Below, one piece after another: positions 8,187-17,601 of a DNA stretch of 64,000 nt. A program made the position numbers and the translations under genes. The notes beneath the pieces were generated by a model. The model was not told the DNA's origin. It searched no databases and was given only the letters and a program-made list of their open reading frames with translations. Numbering within the stretch: position 1 is the stretch's first letter; each line of letters begins with the position of its first letter. Location: positions 1 to 64,000 of IMG/VR virus record IMGVR_UViG_3300007511_000004, one strand, 5' to 3'. This DNA comes from a virus.

Positions 8187-10046
8187 ATGACTGTAAGCAC
8201 AGAAAGTTTAAATAAGGCGGTTGGCCAGGTTTCGGGTAATGTTAGTACTACTACCGATCAAGCAAGATCTGAATTAATTGATTTATCAACCGCTGCACGT
8301 GCTACCAATTTCCAGGGGACCGCCGGAGAGGTGCTTGCGGGGATAGAGGCTGTGGCGTCCGTAGCGTCCACTAGCGTGCCGCTAGCGACCCTAACTGAAT
8401 CTATCCCTGGCCTATCCCAGGAATTAATACAGCAGATCGATCCTGGACTAATGGCAGGATTGAATGCGCTAGAGGGAACTTCCTCGTCTGCAGGAACCGC
8501 TTCGGAAGCATTCTTACACGAGGTAATTACGACCGGAACACCACAAGCAATCAATTCTGCTCTAAATGAACTTACTGGCAAATCCCCCAATCAACTTAAT
8601 AGAATATTGAGGGATATTGCTCCCAATGACGTTAAGGATCTGATTCTTGATGGTTTAAAGGAATTCGATGATGGTAAGGTAATAACTGGAAATAAGACAG
8701 AGAAAACCCTTGACACTATCAAAAATATATTGGGACAAGCCATCCCTAACATATCGGTTGCCGTGATCGATAATATTGCAATTGATCTTGATCCCGACAC
8801 TCAAAAGATTTTACAGGACGTATTGAATACCAACCGAATCCAGAATGATATCAAGGTTAGTATTCTTGAAAAAGTTTACAGGAAACAATTCCAAGCTGCT
8901 GCAGAAGTTGTAAGAAGTCAGAATGGTGAAATGTCGGATTTGGATGCCATCGTTAACGAGCTATTAAAGATCGAACTAAATCCTAGTAAGATGATTGGCG
9001 ATGCTCAGGATATGTCTACCATAAAAGAGGTAGATCATTCATATAAAAGCTTCGGTGCCGGTAATCACAGATTTGAATTTGTCGACACTGCCGAGGAGTT
9101 TGAGGCTATTATCGCTTCATCTGCTAGACCTATAAACACATTCGTTACATATAGCACTGGTACTACCATTGACGTCGATGCTAAATTTATTAACCAGATA
9201 CATACTGATGCAGGGTTCGATGGCATCCAATACCATTTCATTATTCGAAGAGACGGACGAGTGCAAATGGGTCGGCCTTTAAATACTGCAGGCTCTTCGG
9301 TATCGGGTTCGGATGTAGATCGAATTGTTAGTATTGCATTTATTGGGAATTCCGAAATTAATGTAGCCCAGGGTAAATCGTATCGGGAAATGATGAAAGC
9401 GGTATATCGGATTATCCCGGGCGCTTCCGTGGTTGAAGCGGCTGCTTTGGCCAATGTCGATAAAAGGGATCCGTCGGCACCACCGCCAACCGGATTCAGT
9501 CCTGAAACGGTCAACCCGTGTGTGTTCGGGGCAAGTGGGGGCACAAGCACTATTCCTGGCCAGGGATTAGAAGCAATTCAGGGTGAGCCGGGGCTAGAAA
9601 CAGCACTGCAGGCAGATCTCATCAACATCTTGACCCAGGCTGCAAATAATACCGCGGGGGTAAGTGGCTTACAGACTACTTCCGGCATAATCGGTAGAAC
9701 AAATTCGATTGGATCTGGGAGACATTATGAGGGATGGGCTTCAGATACCGCAATTCTAACAGGATCAGATAATCGTAGATGCTCAGTTACTGTTAGCGAA
9801 GATTTGACAATTATTCAAAACTTTACTCAGAATTTTATCAATATTGCCAGGTCAAGTGGATACCGCCCATCCGTAGGAATTGCCAATCCCGCCCTACCTC
9901 AGCATCTTTACATGAATGGTACGTCCTTCCATTATGATATTGCTGCCGGTATGACAACTGCCAAAGTAGTTAAAGCAGCTATTTGGGGGCACGATGAGGG
10001 CGCGGAAAGATACCCACCTAGCTGGCTCATGAAGATGTATTATTAG
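8187..10046 (+). CDS. Virion protein with degenerate amidase-like and M15-peptidase-like domains
   Basis: This 619-residue protein lies between the OB-fold hub gene and the spike gene. Residues 1-290 are helical. Residues about 305-410 resemble an N-acetylmuramoyl-alanine amidase (PGRP/amidase_2) core, with GIQYHFIIRRDGRVQMGRP and VSIAFIGNSE, but the usual first His is replaced (FVTYSTG) and the final His/Cys zinc pair is not seen. The C-terminal 110 residues contain SGRHYEGWASD, which fits the H-x2-G-x-A-x-D zinc signature of M15 peptidases, followed by GTSFHYDIAAG. I infer a baseplate-tip cell-wall protein in which only the C-terminal part may be active. It could also be purely structural. 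Confidence 0.6.
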   Translation: MTVSTESLNKAVGQVSGNVSTTTDQARSELIDLSTAARATNFQGTAGEVLAGIEAVASVASTSVPLATLTESIPGLSQELIQQIDPGLMAGLNALEGTSSSAGTASEAFLHEVITTGTPQAINSALNELTGKSPNQLNRILRDIAPNDVKDLILDGLKEFDDGKVITGNKTEKTLDTIKNILGQAIPNISVAVIDNIAIDLDPDTQKILQDVLNTNRIQNDIKVSILEKVYRKQFQAAAEVVRSQNGEMSDLDAIVNELLKIELNPSKMIGDAQDMSTIKEVDHSYKSFGAGNHRFEFVDTAEEFEAIIASSARPINTFVTYSTGTTIDVDAKFINQIHTDAGFDGIQYHFIIRRDGRVQMGRPLNTAGSSVSGSDVDRIVSIAFIGNSEINVAQGKSYREMMKAVYRIIPGASVVEAAALANVDKRDPSAPPPTGFSPETVNPCVFGASGGTSTIPGQGLEAIQGEPGLETALQADLINILTQAANNTAGVSGLQTTSGIIGRTNSIGSGRHYEGWASDTAILTGSDNRRCSVTVSEDLTIIQNFTQNFINIARSSGYRPSVGIANPALPQHLYMNGTSFHYDIAAGMTTAKVVKAAIWGHDEGAERYPPSWLMKMYY

Positions 10047-10054
10047 GAATTACT

Positions 10055-11239
10055 ATGACATTAGAAGCATTACCAGACCTTAGTTCCAAATTATATCAGA
10101 ATCAATCGATCGGATTGGTTCCTACAAACCCCACAGGTCTCCAGCAGGTGGATGGGGACTCGGGGGAACTCGATGATCTTAACTCGTCGATTATAAGGGC
10201 CGAGGGCTTACCTCGTATCGAAAACGCCGATCAGCCCACTACTAATTCTCAGGCTCGATCAAATAGTGGTGCAGAACTAAGAACCAATATGTCAATAGAA
10301 GGGCGGAACCTTTCATGTAATTCTGAAAGAGCTACTCAATACGGACAATCCACAGTCACTGAAACCGAAGCAGGTCATGTTATCACTCTTAATGACACAC
10401 TAGGATCAGAAAGAATACTGATCCGTCATTGCAATGGTACCGGGATCGAGCTTAGACCTGATGGCTCTATCTTCATCTCTAGTACAGATATCCATTTTGA
10501 TGTTGAAGGTGATATTAACCTCGGTCTGACCGGAAGTTTAAACCTCGATGCCCAAGGGGATTTAAATCTTAATGCCGGGGGAAAGGTAAACGTGTCTGCT
10601 ACTGGATATAGTAGCACTATCGATGGTAACGCAGATCATTATATCGGTGGCCAGAAGACTGAAACCATTCGTTCCAATGAACTTAAAACCGTTAGAGGAT
10701 ATACCGCTACGACACTCGTTGGCGCTGAAACCATAACTAATCTTGGCGGGCACGACCGGAATGTCAAGGGGGATTTAACTCTCAGAGTTGATGGCGATGG
10801 GGGATTATATGCGTCGGGACGTGTTGGAATTACCTCGGCGATTAAGGCCTTTATGTCGTCGCCGTCAACGGCAATTAATGGGGAACAGATTGAAATTATA
10901 GGTGCTACTGGTACGATTGGTGGTGAGGGGGTAGTGATGTACAATAGCAGCTCTATCAGTGCCAAATCAATCCAAGCCTTGACCGTTGAGACTAATGCGG
11001 TTCATGCGACACGGGTGAATGGTACCTTCTATGGGGATTTAAACGGGACTGCGACCCAAGCTGGAAGCCCTGGATCTGCATCAGATACAACAATCGACCT
11101 TAAAGAGACATTTGCTGCCACTTCAGCAACAACCCAAGCTAGATTAAAGACCCTAAATAATGGGATTAGGCAGGTTCAAATTGACCCAGGAAATTATATC
11201 AGAAATTCAATCGATAGATCTTATGCGACGGGTGGATAA
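10055..11239 (+). CDS. Tail spike beta-helix (gp5 C-terminal/VgrG-like)
   Basis: This 394-residue protein contains the VgrG/gp5C signature GHVITLNDTLGSERILIRH followed by GTGIELRPDGSI. Next comes a run of alternating short strands (GDINLGLTGSLNLDAQGDLN, then LNAGGKVNVSATG) typical of a triple-stranded beta-helix needle. In T4 this needle is the C-terminus of gp5; here it is a separate polypeptide that must attach to the hub. The last 90 residues are unlike a needle and may cap it. A Shine-Dalgarno-like AGGAATTACT precedes the ATG. Confidence 0.8.
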   Translation: MTLEALPDLSSKLYQNQSIGLVPTNPTGLQQVDGDSGELDDLNSSIIRAEGLPRIENADQPTTNSQARSNSGAELRTNMSIEGRNLSCNSERATQYGQSTVTETEAGHVITLNDTLGSERILIRHCNGTGIELRPDGSIFISSTDIHFDVEGDINLGLTGSLNLDAQGDLNLNAGGKVNVSATGYSSTIDGNADHYIGGQKTETIRSNELKTVRGYTATTLVGAETITNLGGHDRNVKGDLTLRVDGDGGLYASGRVGITSAIKAFMSSPSTAINGEQIEIIGATGTIGGEGVVMYNSSSISAKSIQALTVETNAVHATRVNGTFYGDLNGTATQAGSPGSASDTTIDLKETFAATSATTQARLKTLNNGIRQVQIDPGNYIRNSIDRSYATGG

Positions 11240-11243
11240 TTAA

Positions 11244-12104
11244 ATGAGTACCAGAAATAAATTGAATGCTGGTGAGGTTAGCAGCAAATTAAGAAATAGT
11301 AATAATCGAGCTAATACTAAATTTCTACATAATCAAATTGGGGAAGGCACCCTAAACCCCAACTCTGTTACATCAGGCCCGCCAGATCTTCCGATTGTTC
11401 GCACCGGTGGTAGTAGGGGTATGACCGGAACCACACGACTGGGTACTGGTGCCAATGTAATTAAACCTTATATGCCTGTTCCGAGACTATCGACATTTAT
11501 CAAGAATGGTGAACATAATCCCGACACTTACTTGGATCACGGTCGAGCATTCACCGGAGGTCTGAACCTAACAAAGAATATTACCCTTGGGGCATATCTT
11601 AATGGAGCTACACAAAGGGTTAACCCGGCCGATGTCACGTTGGCCGATCAAGATAACCTATTGAAATACCTCTACGTTCAGGCCGAAATGTTGAAATCCG
11701 CAAGATCTCGACCTGAATTTCAGAAGTTTGATATCAAAGTGGAAGATGGTGTATATGTTTACGAAGACGTTGAAACTCGGACGACTGGAGATTTAGCTGA
11801 TTATGGTGCATATGGTAGAGCTATTTCATATAGTGTTAGGTATTTCAAACATGGCGGGGTCGATGCGCTTAAGACGTTCCAACTTGCTGAATACTGGGCT
11901 ACTTTACCCTGGTATGATAAGATTATTGTTGATTACAGTAACTTCGAAAATACTACTGCTCCGAAGATTAAGGTCTTCCTAGTACTTCCTGAATTAGATG
12001 ATGTCTATAATGGAACCTGGCAAAGAAAACAAGAAACTAGTTGGAATCTGCAAACCATGAGTGAGGCTCTTTTATTATTAGACCTCCAAGGTTATTACAC
12101 ATAA
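11244..12104 (+). CDS. Conserved virion protein of unknown role
   Basis: This 286-residue protein is the last gene of the spike cluster. I do not recognise a T4 counterpart. Residues 1-120 are Asn/Gly/Thr-rich and look extended. Residues 150-286 look like a compact alpha/beta domain with YLYVQAEMLKSARSRPEFQ and a Trp/Tyr-rich end. Its place between the spike and gp25 and its late promoter context suggest a baseplate or tail-tip component. Its TAA overlaps the late promoter of the next unit. Confidence 0.6.
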   Translation: MSTRNKLNAGEVSSKLRNSNNRANTKFLHNQIGEGTLNPNSVTSGPPDLPIVRTGGSRGMTGTTRLGTGANVIKPYMPVPRLSTFIKNGEHNPDTYLDHGRAFTGGLNLTKNITLGAYLNGATQRVNPADVTLADQDNLLKYLYVQAEMLKSARSRPEFQKFDIKVEDGVYVYEDVETRTTGDLADYGAYGRAISYSVRYFKHGGVDALKTFQLAEYWATLPWYDKIIVDYSNFENTTAPKIKVFLVLPELDDVYNGTWQRKQETSWNLQTMSEALLLLDLQGYYT

Positions 12105-12107
12105 ATA
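12100..12107 (+). promoter_or_regulatory. Late promoter (CATAAATA) for gp25-gp6 unit
   Basis: CATAAATA overlaps the stop codon of the preceding gene and lies 73 bases before the gp25 ATG. The spacing is longer than at most other late promoters here because a sigma-70-like promoter follows it. Confidence 0.65.
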
Positions 12108-12119
12108 ATAAAAAGGGGA

Positions 12120-12148
12120 TTTACAAACCAAGTAAAACCCGGTATAAT
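12120..12148 (+). promoter_or_regulatory. Sigma-70-type promoter TTTACA-17-TATAAT before gp25
   Basis: TTTACA at 12120-12125 and TATAAT at 12143-12148 are separated by exactly 17 bases. The inferred start of transcription is near 12155, about 25 bases before the gp25 ATG at 12180. An early-type promoter before a wedge gene is unexpected. A chance match in AT-rich intergenic DNA cannot be excluded. Confidence 0.55.
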
Positions 12149-12179
12149 ATTAAAGAGCCTTTTGGGCGGGATAGAATAC

Positions 12180-12620
12180 ATGGCAAGAGCATTCGCAATA
12201 GAAGATGGATCTTTAACGACCAGTAAGATTGTTGCTAGTACCACTCGACAATATAAGGATATTGACCTTTTATTCCATGTTAATAATGTGGGAAATATCT
12301 ATAAGAAGGTTGATGCTGCAGCTGTTAAACAATCTGTTAAGAATATCATCACGACAGAGTTCGGAGAGAAACCATTTAATCCTGATTTCGGGGCTGGTCT
12401 ATCGACTGAATTGTTTGAGCTCTTTACACCTAATAGTGTATATGACCTAGACTTGAAGATCAGATCTGCGATCAATATCTGGGAGCCCAGAGCTAAGGTA
12501 GAAGATATTCGAATAAGGGAACTTACCGAACAGAATGCTTTATATATTACATTACGATTTAAAGTAGTAAATGTTGAAGAACTAGTTACTTTAAATGTCA
12601 CACTTTCAAGGTTAAGATAA
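12180..12620 (+). CDS. 25: Baseplate wedge gp25
   Basis: This 146-residue protein matches the gp25 family (T4 gp25, 132 residues; also the sheath-initiator protein of contractile injection systems). The key segment VKNIITTEFGEKPFNPDFGA lies in the middle, followed by STELFEL. gp25 starts polymerisation of the contractile sheath. I chose the ATG at 12180, which gives MARAFAIEDGS, over an upstream in-frame TTG. It is followed one base later by gp6, the same order as T4-like genomes. Confidence 0.9.
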   Translation: MARAFAIEDGSLTTSKIVASTTRQYKDIDLLFHVNNVGNIYKKVDAAAVKQSVKNIITTEFGEKPFNPDFGAGLSTELFELFTPNSVYDLDLKIRSAINIWEPRAKVEDIRIRELTEQNALYITLRFKVVNVEELVTLNVTLSRLR

Positions 12621-12621
12621 T

Positions 12622-14457
12622 ATGGCAACTACAATAGAATCGTCTAAATTAGACTTCAATAATATCAAGAGTAAGCTAAAGACCTATCTCAGTCAAGTTG
12701 ATGAATTCTCAGATTACGATTTCGAGGGATCCGGTCTTTCGAATATTCTTGATGTGCTGGCATATAATACCCATTTCAATTCTCTTATAGCTAATATGGC
12801 TATTAATGAGTCATTTCTCGAGACGGCACAACTACGTCCTAGCGTTCTGACCCATTCACAGTCGATTGGATATTATCCACGATCAAGAACTGCTGCTAAG
12901 GCACAAATTCGTCTGTCGGCTGATCTATCCTCATATGTGGGATCTCGCCCAGAAGTACTTACAATAGCACCAGGTAAAACGTTTACTGTAACTATTGATG
13001 GTACCGGCTATACATTTTCCACTAGAGAAACGTTATCAGCGACAGATGACGGCAACGGCGCTTATAAATTCCAGACCTCGGCCGGATCAGAAGAATTTTA
13101 TATCTATGAGGGTAGCACAAAGACTAAGACCTTCCTAGTACCCGATTCCGCTGATTCTCAGCTCTATGTTATACCCGATAAAAATGCAGATACGAGCACC
13201 TTCGATGTGCGGGTCTTCGGAAGTACCAGTACTACTGATTACGACACCTATAGCAATATCAGAGACGCCATTTCAATCAATACCGAATCGCGGAACTATA
13301 TTCTAAAAGAAAGCCCAAATGGCTACTATGAATTAGAATTCGGTAATGGTACTAATTTCGGGAATAAACCGAAACCCGGATATAAGATTACTGTTAGTTA
13401 TCTCTCTTCAAGTGGGGCAGATGCCAATGATGGCAAGGTATTCTCACCAAGTGCAGGTATTACTACAGGTGGCCAAACGTTCACTCTTACTAGCACTACA
13501 GTTACTAAATCAACCGCTGGTGCTGAAAAAGAGACAATCTCAGAGATTAGATCTAATGCGCCACTTACGTATGCAACTCAAAAACGAATGGTTACCGCCG
13601 AGGATTATAACACCCTAATTGCTGCCAACTATCCAACTGTCTCAGATATTACTTCATGGGGTGGTCAGGATAATATCCCGATAGATTATGGTGCAGTGTA
13701 CATATCATTAAAATTTCCCGAGAGTACAGACGCAGCAACCATTACAGCAACTAAGAGTGACATAAGTAAAAATCTAGTTGAGCCACTCTCGACTATTTCA
13801 ATTACTCCGAAATTTATTGATCCTGTAGTAACTTATTTGACCATTACAACTACATTTGATTATAACCCAACCCTTTCAGGCGTCACTCTCCATACTATGG
13901 AAAATAACGTATCCACCGCTATTTCGACATACTTTACAGCGAATCTAGACAAATTCAAAAAAGAATATCGTAGATCGAATCTGCTATCTGTTCTGGATGA
14001 AGTTAGCCCCGCCGTACTATCGACAAAAATCGAAGCGAAGATGTCTCAGCGGTTTACTCCCAAATTGAATACGAATCGAAACTATGACGTCAATTTTCCA
14101 TCACCTATAGCTGCCACGGATGATGAAAACTATATTATCACTTCATCGAGATTTATCTATAATGGGAATATCTGTACTATTCGGAATAAATTAGAGACTT
14201 ATAATTTAGAACTTGTTACTACTGCGGGAGAAGTCATACTAAATAATATTGGCACCTTTACCCCAGGTAACGGCACGGTATCCATTGTGAGTTTGAATCC
14301 CACATCAATCGTAGGTAATTTGAGCTACATTACTATTACTGCAGCTCCTGCTAACCAAGGTGCAATTAAACCTCTTAGAAATTATATCCTTTCACTTGAT
14401 CCTAATTCGACTACTAGGGGTATCATAGATTATCAAACCACTAGAGTGACTCTGTAA
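12622..14457 (+). CDS. 6: Baseplate wedge gp6
   Basis: This 611-residue protein matches gp6 (T4: 660 residues), the wedge protein that forms the inner baseplate ring and drives its conformational change. The N-terminus has FEGSGLSNILDVLAYNTHFN and ANMAINESFLETAQLR, the typical gp6/J-like opening. The core includes YATQKRMVTAEDYNTLIAANYP and YGAVYISLKFP, typical of the gp6/J baseplate fold. Its stop overlaps the next ATG (TAATG). Confidence 0.92.
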   Translation: MATTIESSKLDFNNIKSKLKTYLSQVDEFSDYDFEGSGLSNILDVLAYNTHFNSLIANMAINESFLETAQLRPSVLTHSQSIGYYPRSRTAAKAQIRLSADLSSYVGSRPEVLTIAPGKTFTVTIDGTGYTFSTRETLSATDDGNGAYKFQTSAGSEEFYIYEGSTKTKTFLVPDSADSQLYVIPDKNADTSTFDVRVFGSTSTTDYDTYSNIRDAISINTESRNYILKESPNGYYELEFGNGTNFGNKPKPGYKITVSYLSSSGADANDGKVFSPSAGITTGGQTFTLTSTTVTKSTAGAEKETISEIRSNAPLTYATQKRMVTAEDYNTLIAANYPTVSDITSWGGQDNIPIDYGAVYISLKFPESTDAATITATKSDISKNLVEPLSTISITPKFIDPVVTYLTITTTFDYNPTLSGVTLHTMENNVSTAISTYFTANLDKFKKEYRRSNLLSVLDEVSPAVLSTKIEAKMSQRFTPKLNTNRNYDVNFPSPIAATDDENYIITSSRFIYNGNICTIRNKLETYNLELVTTAGEVILNNIGTFTPGNGTVSIVSLNPTSIVGNLSYITITAAPANQGAIKPLRNYILSLDPNSTTRGIIDYQTTRVTL

Positions 14458-15401
14458 TGTCAACAAGAACCCTATTCGAAAAAAATCGAAGACTCCCCAA
14501 TCTTCGAAAATCTAAAATTACGGAAGTTCTTCCAGGACATTATCCTGAGAGCTATCCTAATCTGGTAAAGTTCCTAGATGAATATTATGAATCAATGGAT
14601 CAACCGGGTGAAGTTACGGATACTCTGGAATATGGGTTATTTGCATTAAGAGACCTAGATGAGATAGAACTCGAATACATTGATCATTTATTCTATGAGA
14701 TTGGTAATGGTGCTGCAGCCGATTATTTTAAACATCCTAGGTTCGCCGGGAAACTTCTTACCCTTCTAATTCGGAATAAGGGTAATCTATTTTCGACCCA
14801 GCTGTTCTTCAGATTATTTTTCGACGAGGAACCAGAGGTCACCTATCCTAAGAATAACATTTTACATGTATTCAGCGGCGATAGTGACAAACAGGGTGAG
14901 GCTACTATCGGACCCGAAAGCCTCCGATACACGCAGGATGGCGCGAGATATCAACTACTATCGGTCCTTATTAAATCAGGTCAAAGCTTTGATAAGTGGT
15001 CGGAGCTTTATAAGAGATTCGTCCATCCGGCAGGATTCTATCTTTCTTCTGCAGTGGGTACAGAGTCTCTTGCTACAATGGACTTTGAGGCCAAATCGGC
15101 AATTAACGAACTTCCGACTGAAATCTCATTTGAACTTCCGGCATATATGGACTTCGGTACCCCTTATCCGGAAACTACACTACTTACAGATTCAGACGGT
15201 ACAACGTTTATCACTAACGCAGCGAAAACAATTGAGAGATATCAGGATCTGGCAATGAATGTCGTCGATTCTGCATACGATAATATCTTCCATGCGGTAC
15301 GACTAAATACATTTACACTGGATGATTCGGATGCCACTGGTCCAAGTGTTGATGGTACCTATGAAACAATTGATACGGATAAATATGATTCCACGTGGTA
15401 A
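14457..15401 (+). CDS. Baseplate/virion structural protein after gp6
   Basis: This 314-residue protein starts LPNLRKSKITEVLPGHYPES and continues with YPNLVKFLDEYYESMD, a pattern I associate with the gene after gp6 in marine T4-like phages. It is helical in the first 130 residues and has a beta-rich remainder. In T4, gp7 occupies this slot (gp6-gp7-gp8), and this much smaller protein may replace part of it. I see no enzymatic motif. It is translationally coupled to gp6. Confidence 0.65.
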   Translation: MSTRTLFEKNRRLPNLRKSKITEVLPGHYPESYPNLVKFLDEYYESMDQPGEVTDTLEYGLFALRDLDEIELEYIDHLFYEIGNGAAADYFKHPRFAGKLLTLLIRNKGNLFSTQLFFRLFFDEEPEVTYPKNNILHVFSGDSDKQGEATIGPESLRYTQDGARYQLLSVLIKSGQSFDKWSELYKRFVHPAGFYLSSAVGTESLATMDFEAKSAINELPTEISFELPAYMDFGTPYPETTLLTDSDGTTFITNAAKTIERYQDLAMNVVDSAYDNIFHAVRLNTFTLDDSDATGPSVDGTYETIDTDKYDSTW

Positions 15402-15417
15402 AGGGGTCATAAATTTA

Positions 15418-15425
15418 CATAAATA
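15418..15425 (+). promoter_or_regulatory. Late promoter (CATAAATA)
   Basis: CATAAATA lies 28 bases before the ATG at 15454, in a 52-base intergenic space that also carries the GGATGAGAA ribosome binding site. Confidence 0.7.
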
Positions 15426-15453
15426 AAGTAAACATATTACAATTGGATGAGAA

Positions 15454-16236
15454 ATGACTAGAGAAAATCTTGCATTAGGATCTTCAGCTAACGATGGTAC
15501 AGGTGATACGTTACGAGCTGCTGGTACTAAGATCAACAACAACTTCGTAGAATTGTATCGAGCGTTCGGCATCGATAGCGATAACCTTTCGCTGAATGTT
15601 ACTCTTGACAGTGATCATGTAGTCTTTGCCGGTGCTAGTTATTCAACTTCGCTGGGTATTACCGCTCCAACTGCTAATCGATCTGTGGATCTTCCTGATG
15701 CTGCAGGTACAGTGGTACTTGATACCGCTACACAGACCCTTACGAATAAGACCCTTAAGTTACCTTCGATCAATGATTCCAATAATAATGAATTGATCAA
15801 GTTCACTACTACATCCTCGGCTATTAATGAATTCACGATCGCAAATGCTGCCTCCGGTGGTAAACCCACACTAACATCAACTGGTGGGGGTACCAATATT
15901 ACCATGAAACTAGCTGGTAAAGGCACCGGCTCTGTGGAAGTTGCCAAAGCCGCTTATTCCGCGGTAACTATTACAAGCAATGGTACTGCCTCTGAAATCG
16001 CATCATATATTATCTGTAATAAAGCTTCAGCATTAGCAGTTGTTCTTTCAGATGGTACAACAGATGGTGAATATAAAATCTTTACTAATAAAGGTGGTGG
16101 GACTGCAACAGTTACCCCAGATAATTTCTCTGCAGGCACCTCCTTCGCTCTACCTCAACATACAGGTGCTCAAACAATCTGGGACGGCACAAACTGGTAT
16201 TTAATCGGCGCGGATAGTGACGTAACCGTAAGCTAA
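15454..16236 (+). CDS. Tail fibre / baseplate attachment protein
   Basis: This 260-residue protein begins LALGSSANDGTGDTLRAAG followed by TKINNNFVELY, a short trimerisation-type segment found at the N-terminus of many phage fibres and short-tail-fibre-like proteins. A Thr/Asn/Gly-rich beta region follows (TLTNKTLKLPSI). The C-terminus ends with a compact domain (QTIWDGTNWYLIG) common at the end of fibre-associated virion proteins. It sits between wedge genes, so it may be a baseplate-bound fibre or a gp7/gp9-like connector. Confidence 0.65.
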   Translation: MTRENLALGSSANDGTGDTLRAAGTKINNNFVELYRAFGIDSDNLSLNVTLDSDHVVFAGASYSTSLGITAPTANRSVDLPDAAGTVVLDTATQTLTNKTLKLPSINDSNNNELIKFTTTSSAINEFTIANAASGGKPTLTSTGGGTNITMKLAGKGTGSVEVAKAAYSAVTITSNGTASEIASYIICNKASALAVVLSDGTTDGEYKIFTNKGGGTATVTPDNFSAGTSFALPQHTGAQTIWDGTNWYLIGADSDVTVS

Positions 16237-16248
16237 TAGGAATTAACA

Positions 16249-17589
16249 ATGGCAGCAATCCTCACAGATTCACTTAAAAGACAAATTCTGGATGGAGTCC
16301 TTACCTCAATTGGGACTGATTCGGATACATATTATATTGCAATTGGCCGATCGGAGCAGTGGAATGATTCGGATATCGCATCTGATCCCCAGAATCATGT
16401 TCACGATGAAAGAGATTTCCGCCTCAGTATGCAGTCTGTTAAATCTGCAGAAGACGTTTCATACGTGGCACCTAGAAATAATTGGACGGCGGGAGCGGTT
16501 TATACCGCTTATGACGATAAAGTGGTTGGCCATCCAGCCCAACCTTACTTTGTAATTACTGACGAACATAACGTATATCTTTGCATCCAACGAGGTTTGA
16601 ATACCGATGGTACCCAAAAGACTTCGCTAGTTAAACCTACTGGAACTGGTACTTCTCTCATTTCTACCGGAGATGGATATATCTGGAAATATATGTATTC
16701 AGTCTCGAGTGCATCCGCCCAGAAATACCTTTCTTCGAGCTATATGCCAGTACAGCAGACCGATTCAGATGCAGCCGTTGCAACACCCACAATTGATGGA
16801 TTACAATGGGCTGTACAAGGTGCAGCAATTGGCGGCGAGATTACTCAGATCGCAATTACTGATGGTGGTAGCGGATATGTATCTGCACCAACGGTCTCTA
16901 TTGAAGGAGATGGTTCCTCTGCGGCCGGTACGGCATACGTATCAGGTGGGCAAGTTAAAAAGGTCGAAATGACTAATAGAGGGTCAGGATATCAGTTTGC
17001 TAAAATCTCCTTTACTGGAGGTAGTGGCAGTGGAGCAAGCGCTCGTGCAGTTATCCCATCCAATAAAGAAGGTTTGGGTGATAATCCCATTTTGGACTTT
17101 AGAGCAAAAGCCGTACTTCTCAATACCAAACCCGATGGGCTAGAGGCTGGCGATTTCATTTTGAACGATTATCGCCAAATCGCGATCCTTAAGAATCCAA
17201 CTACCTATACTCACGATAGCGATTTTTATACGGGTACTTCGGCTTCAGCTCTTAAAACCATTCGTTTAACCCTAACCGGCGACGCGTCTTCATTCAGTAA
17301 CGATGATATCATCACAGGTAGCACGAGCGCAAGTCAAGCTATTCTTGATTACATTGATTCCGATACTCTATTCTTCCACCAGACCGATACAACAGGTTAT
17401 GGTAGCTTTACTACTGATATCGGTGGGGCAATCACTTCTAATAACGGTGGATCTGGAACTGTTCAAAGCCTTATAGATAGTTCAGATATTAATCCATTCT
17501 CTGGGGATATCCTATATATTGAGAATCGGGCAGCAATTACCAGAACCGAAACACAAACTGAGGATCTAAAGGTAATCATCCAACTTTAA
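16249..17589 (+). CDS. 8: Baseplate wedge gp8
   Basis: This 446-residue protein matches gp8 of T4-like phages. The N-terminus LKRQILDGVLTSIGTDSDTY, the IAIGRSEQWNDSD segment, the Trp-rich GDGYIWKYMYSV stretch and YLSSSYMPVQ are diagnostic. It is longer than T4 gp8 (334 residues) because of an added C-terminal beta-rich part after about residue 330. It contains two Gly-rich beta repeats around residues 205-265 (GGSGYVSAPTVSIEG and GSGYQFAKISFTGG). gp8 forms the wedge together with gp6, gp7, gp10, gp25 and gp53. Confidence 0.85.
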   Translation: MAAILTDSLKRQILDGVLTSIGTDSDTYYIAIGRSEQWNDSDIASDPQNHVHDERDFRLSMQSVKSAEDVSYVAPRNNWTAGAVYTAYDDKVVGHPAQPYFVITDEHNVYLCIQRGLNTDGTQKTSLVKPTGTGTSLISTGDGYIWKYMYSVSSASAQKYLSSSYMPVQQTDSDAAVATPTIDGLQWAVQGAAIGGEITQIAITDGGSGYVSAPTVSIEGDGSSAAGTAYVSGGQVKKVEMTNRGSGYQFAKISFTGGSGSGASARAVIPSNKEGLGDNPILDFRAKAVLLNTKPDGLEAGDFILNDYRQIAILKNPTTYTHDSDFYTGTSASALKTIRLTLTGDASSFSNDDIITGSTSASQAILDYIDSDTLFFHQTDTTGYGSFTTDIGGAITSNNGGSGTVQSLIDSSDINPFSGDILYIENRAAITRTETQTEDLKVIIQL

Positions 17590-17601
17590 GGTTAAGGAAA
17601 T

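Noticed and set aside
8187-10046. Tape-measure protein reading for the 619-residue gene
   Set aside because: It lies between the OB-fold hub and needle genes and has amidase-like and M15-like motifs; a better tape-measure candidate lies downstream of gp26/gp51.
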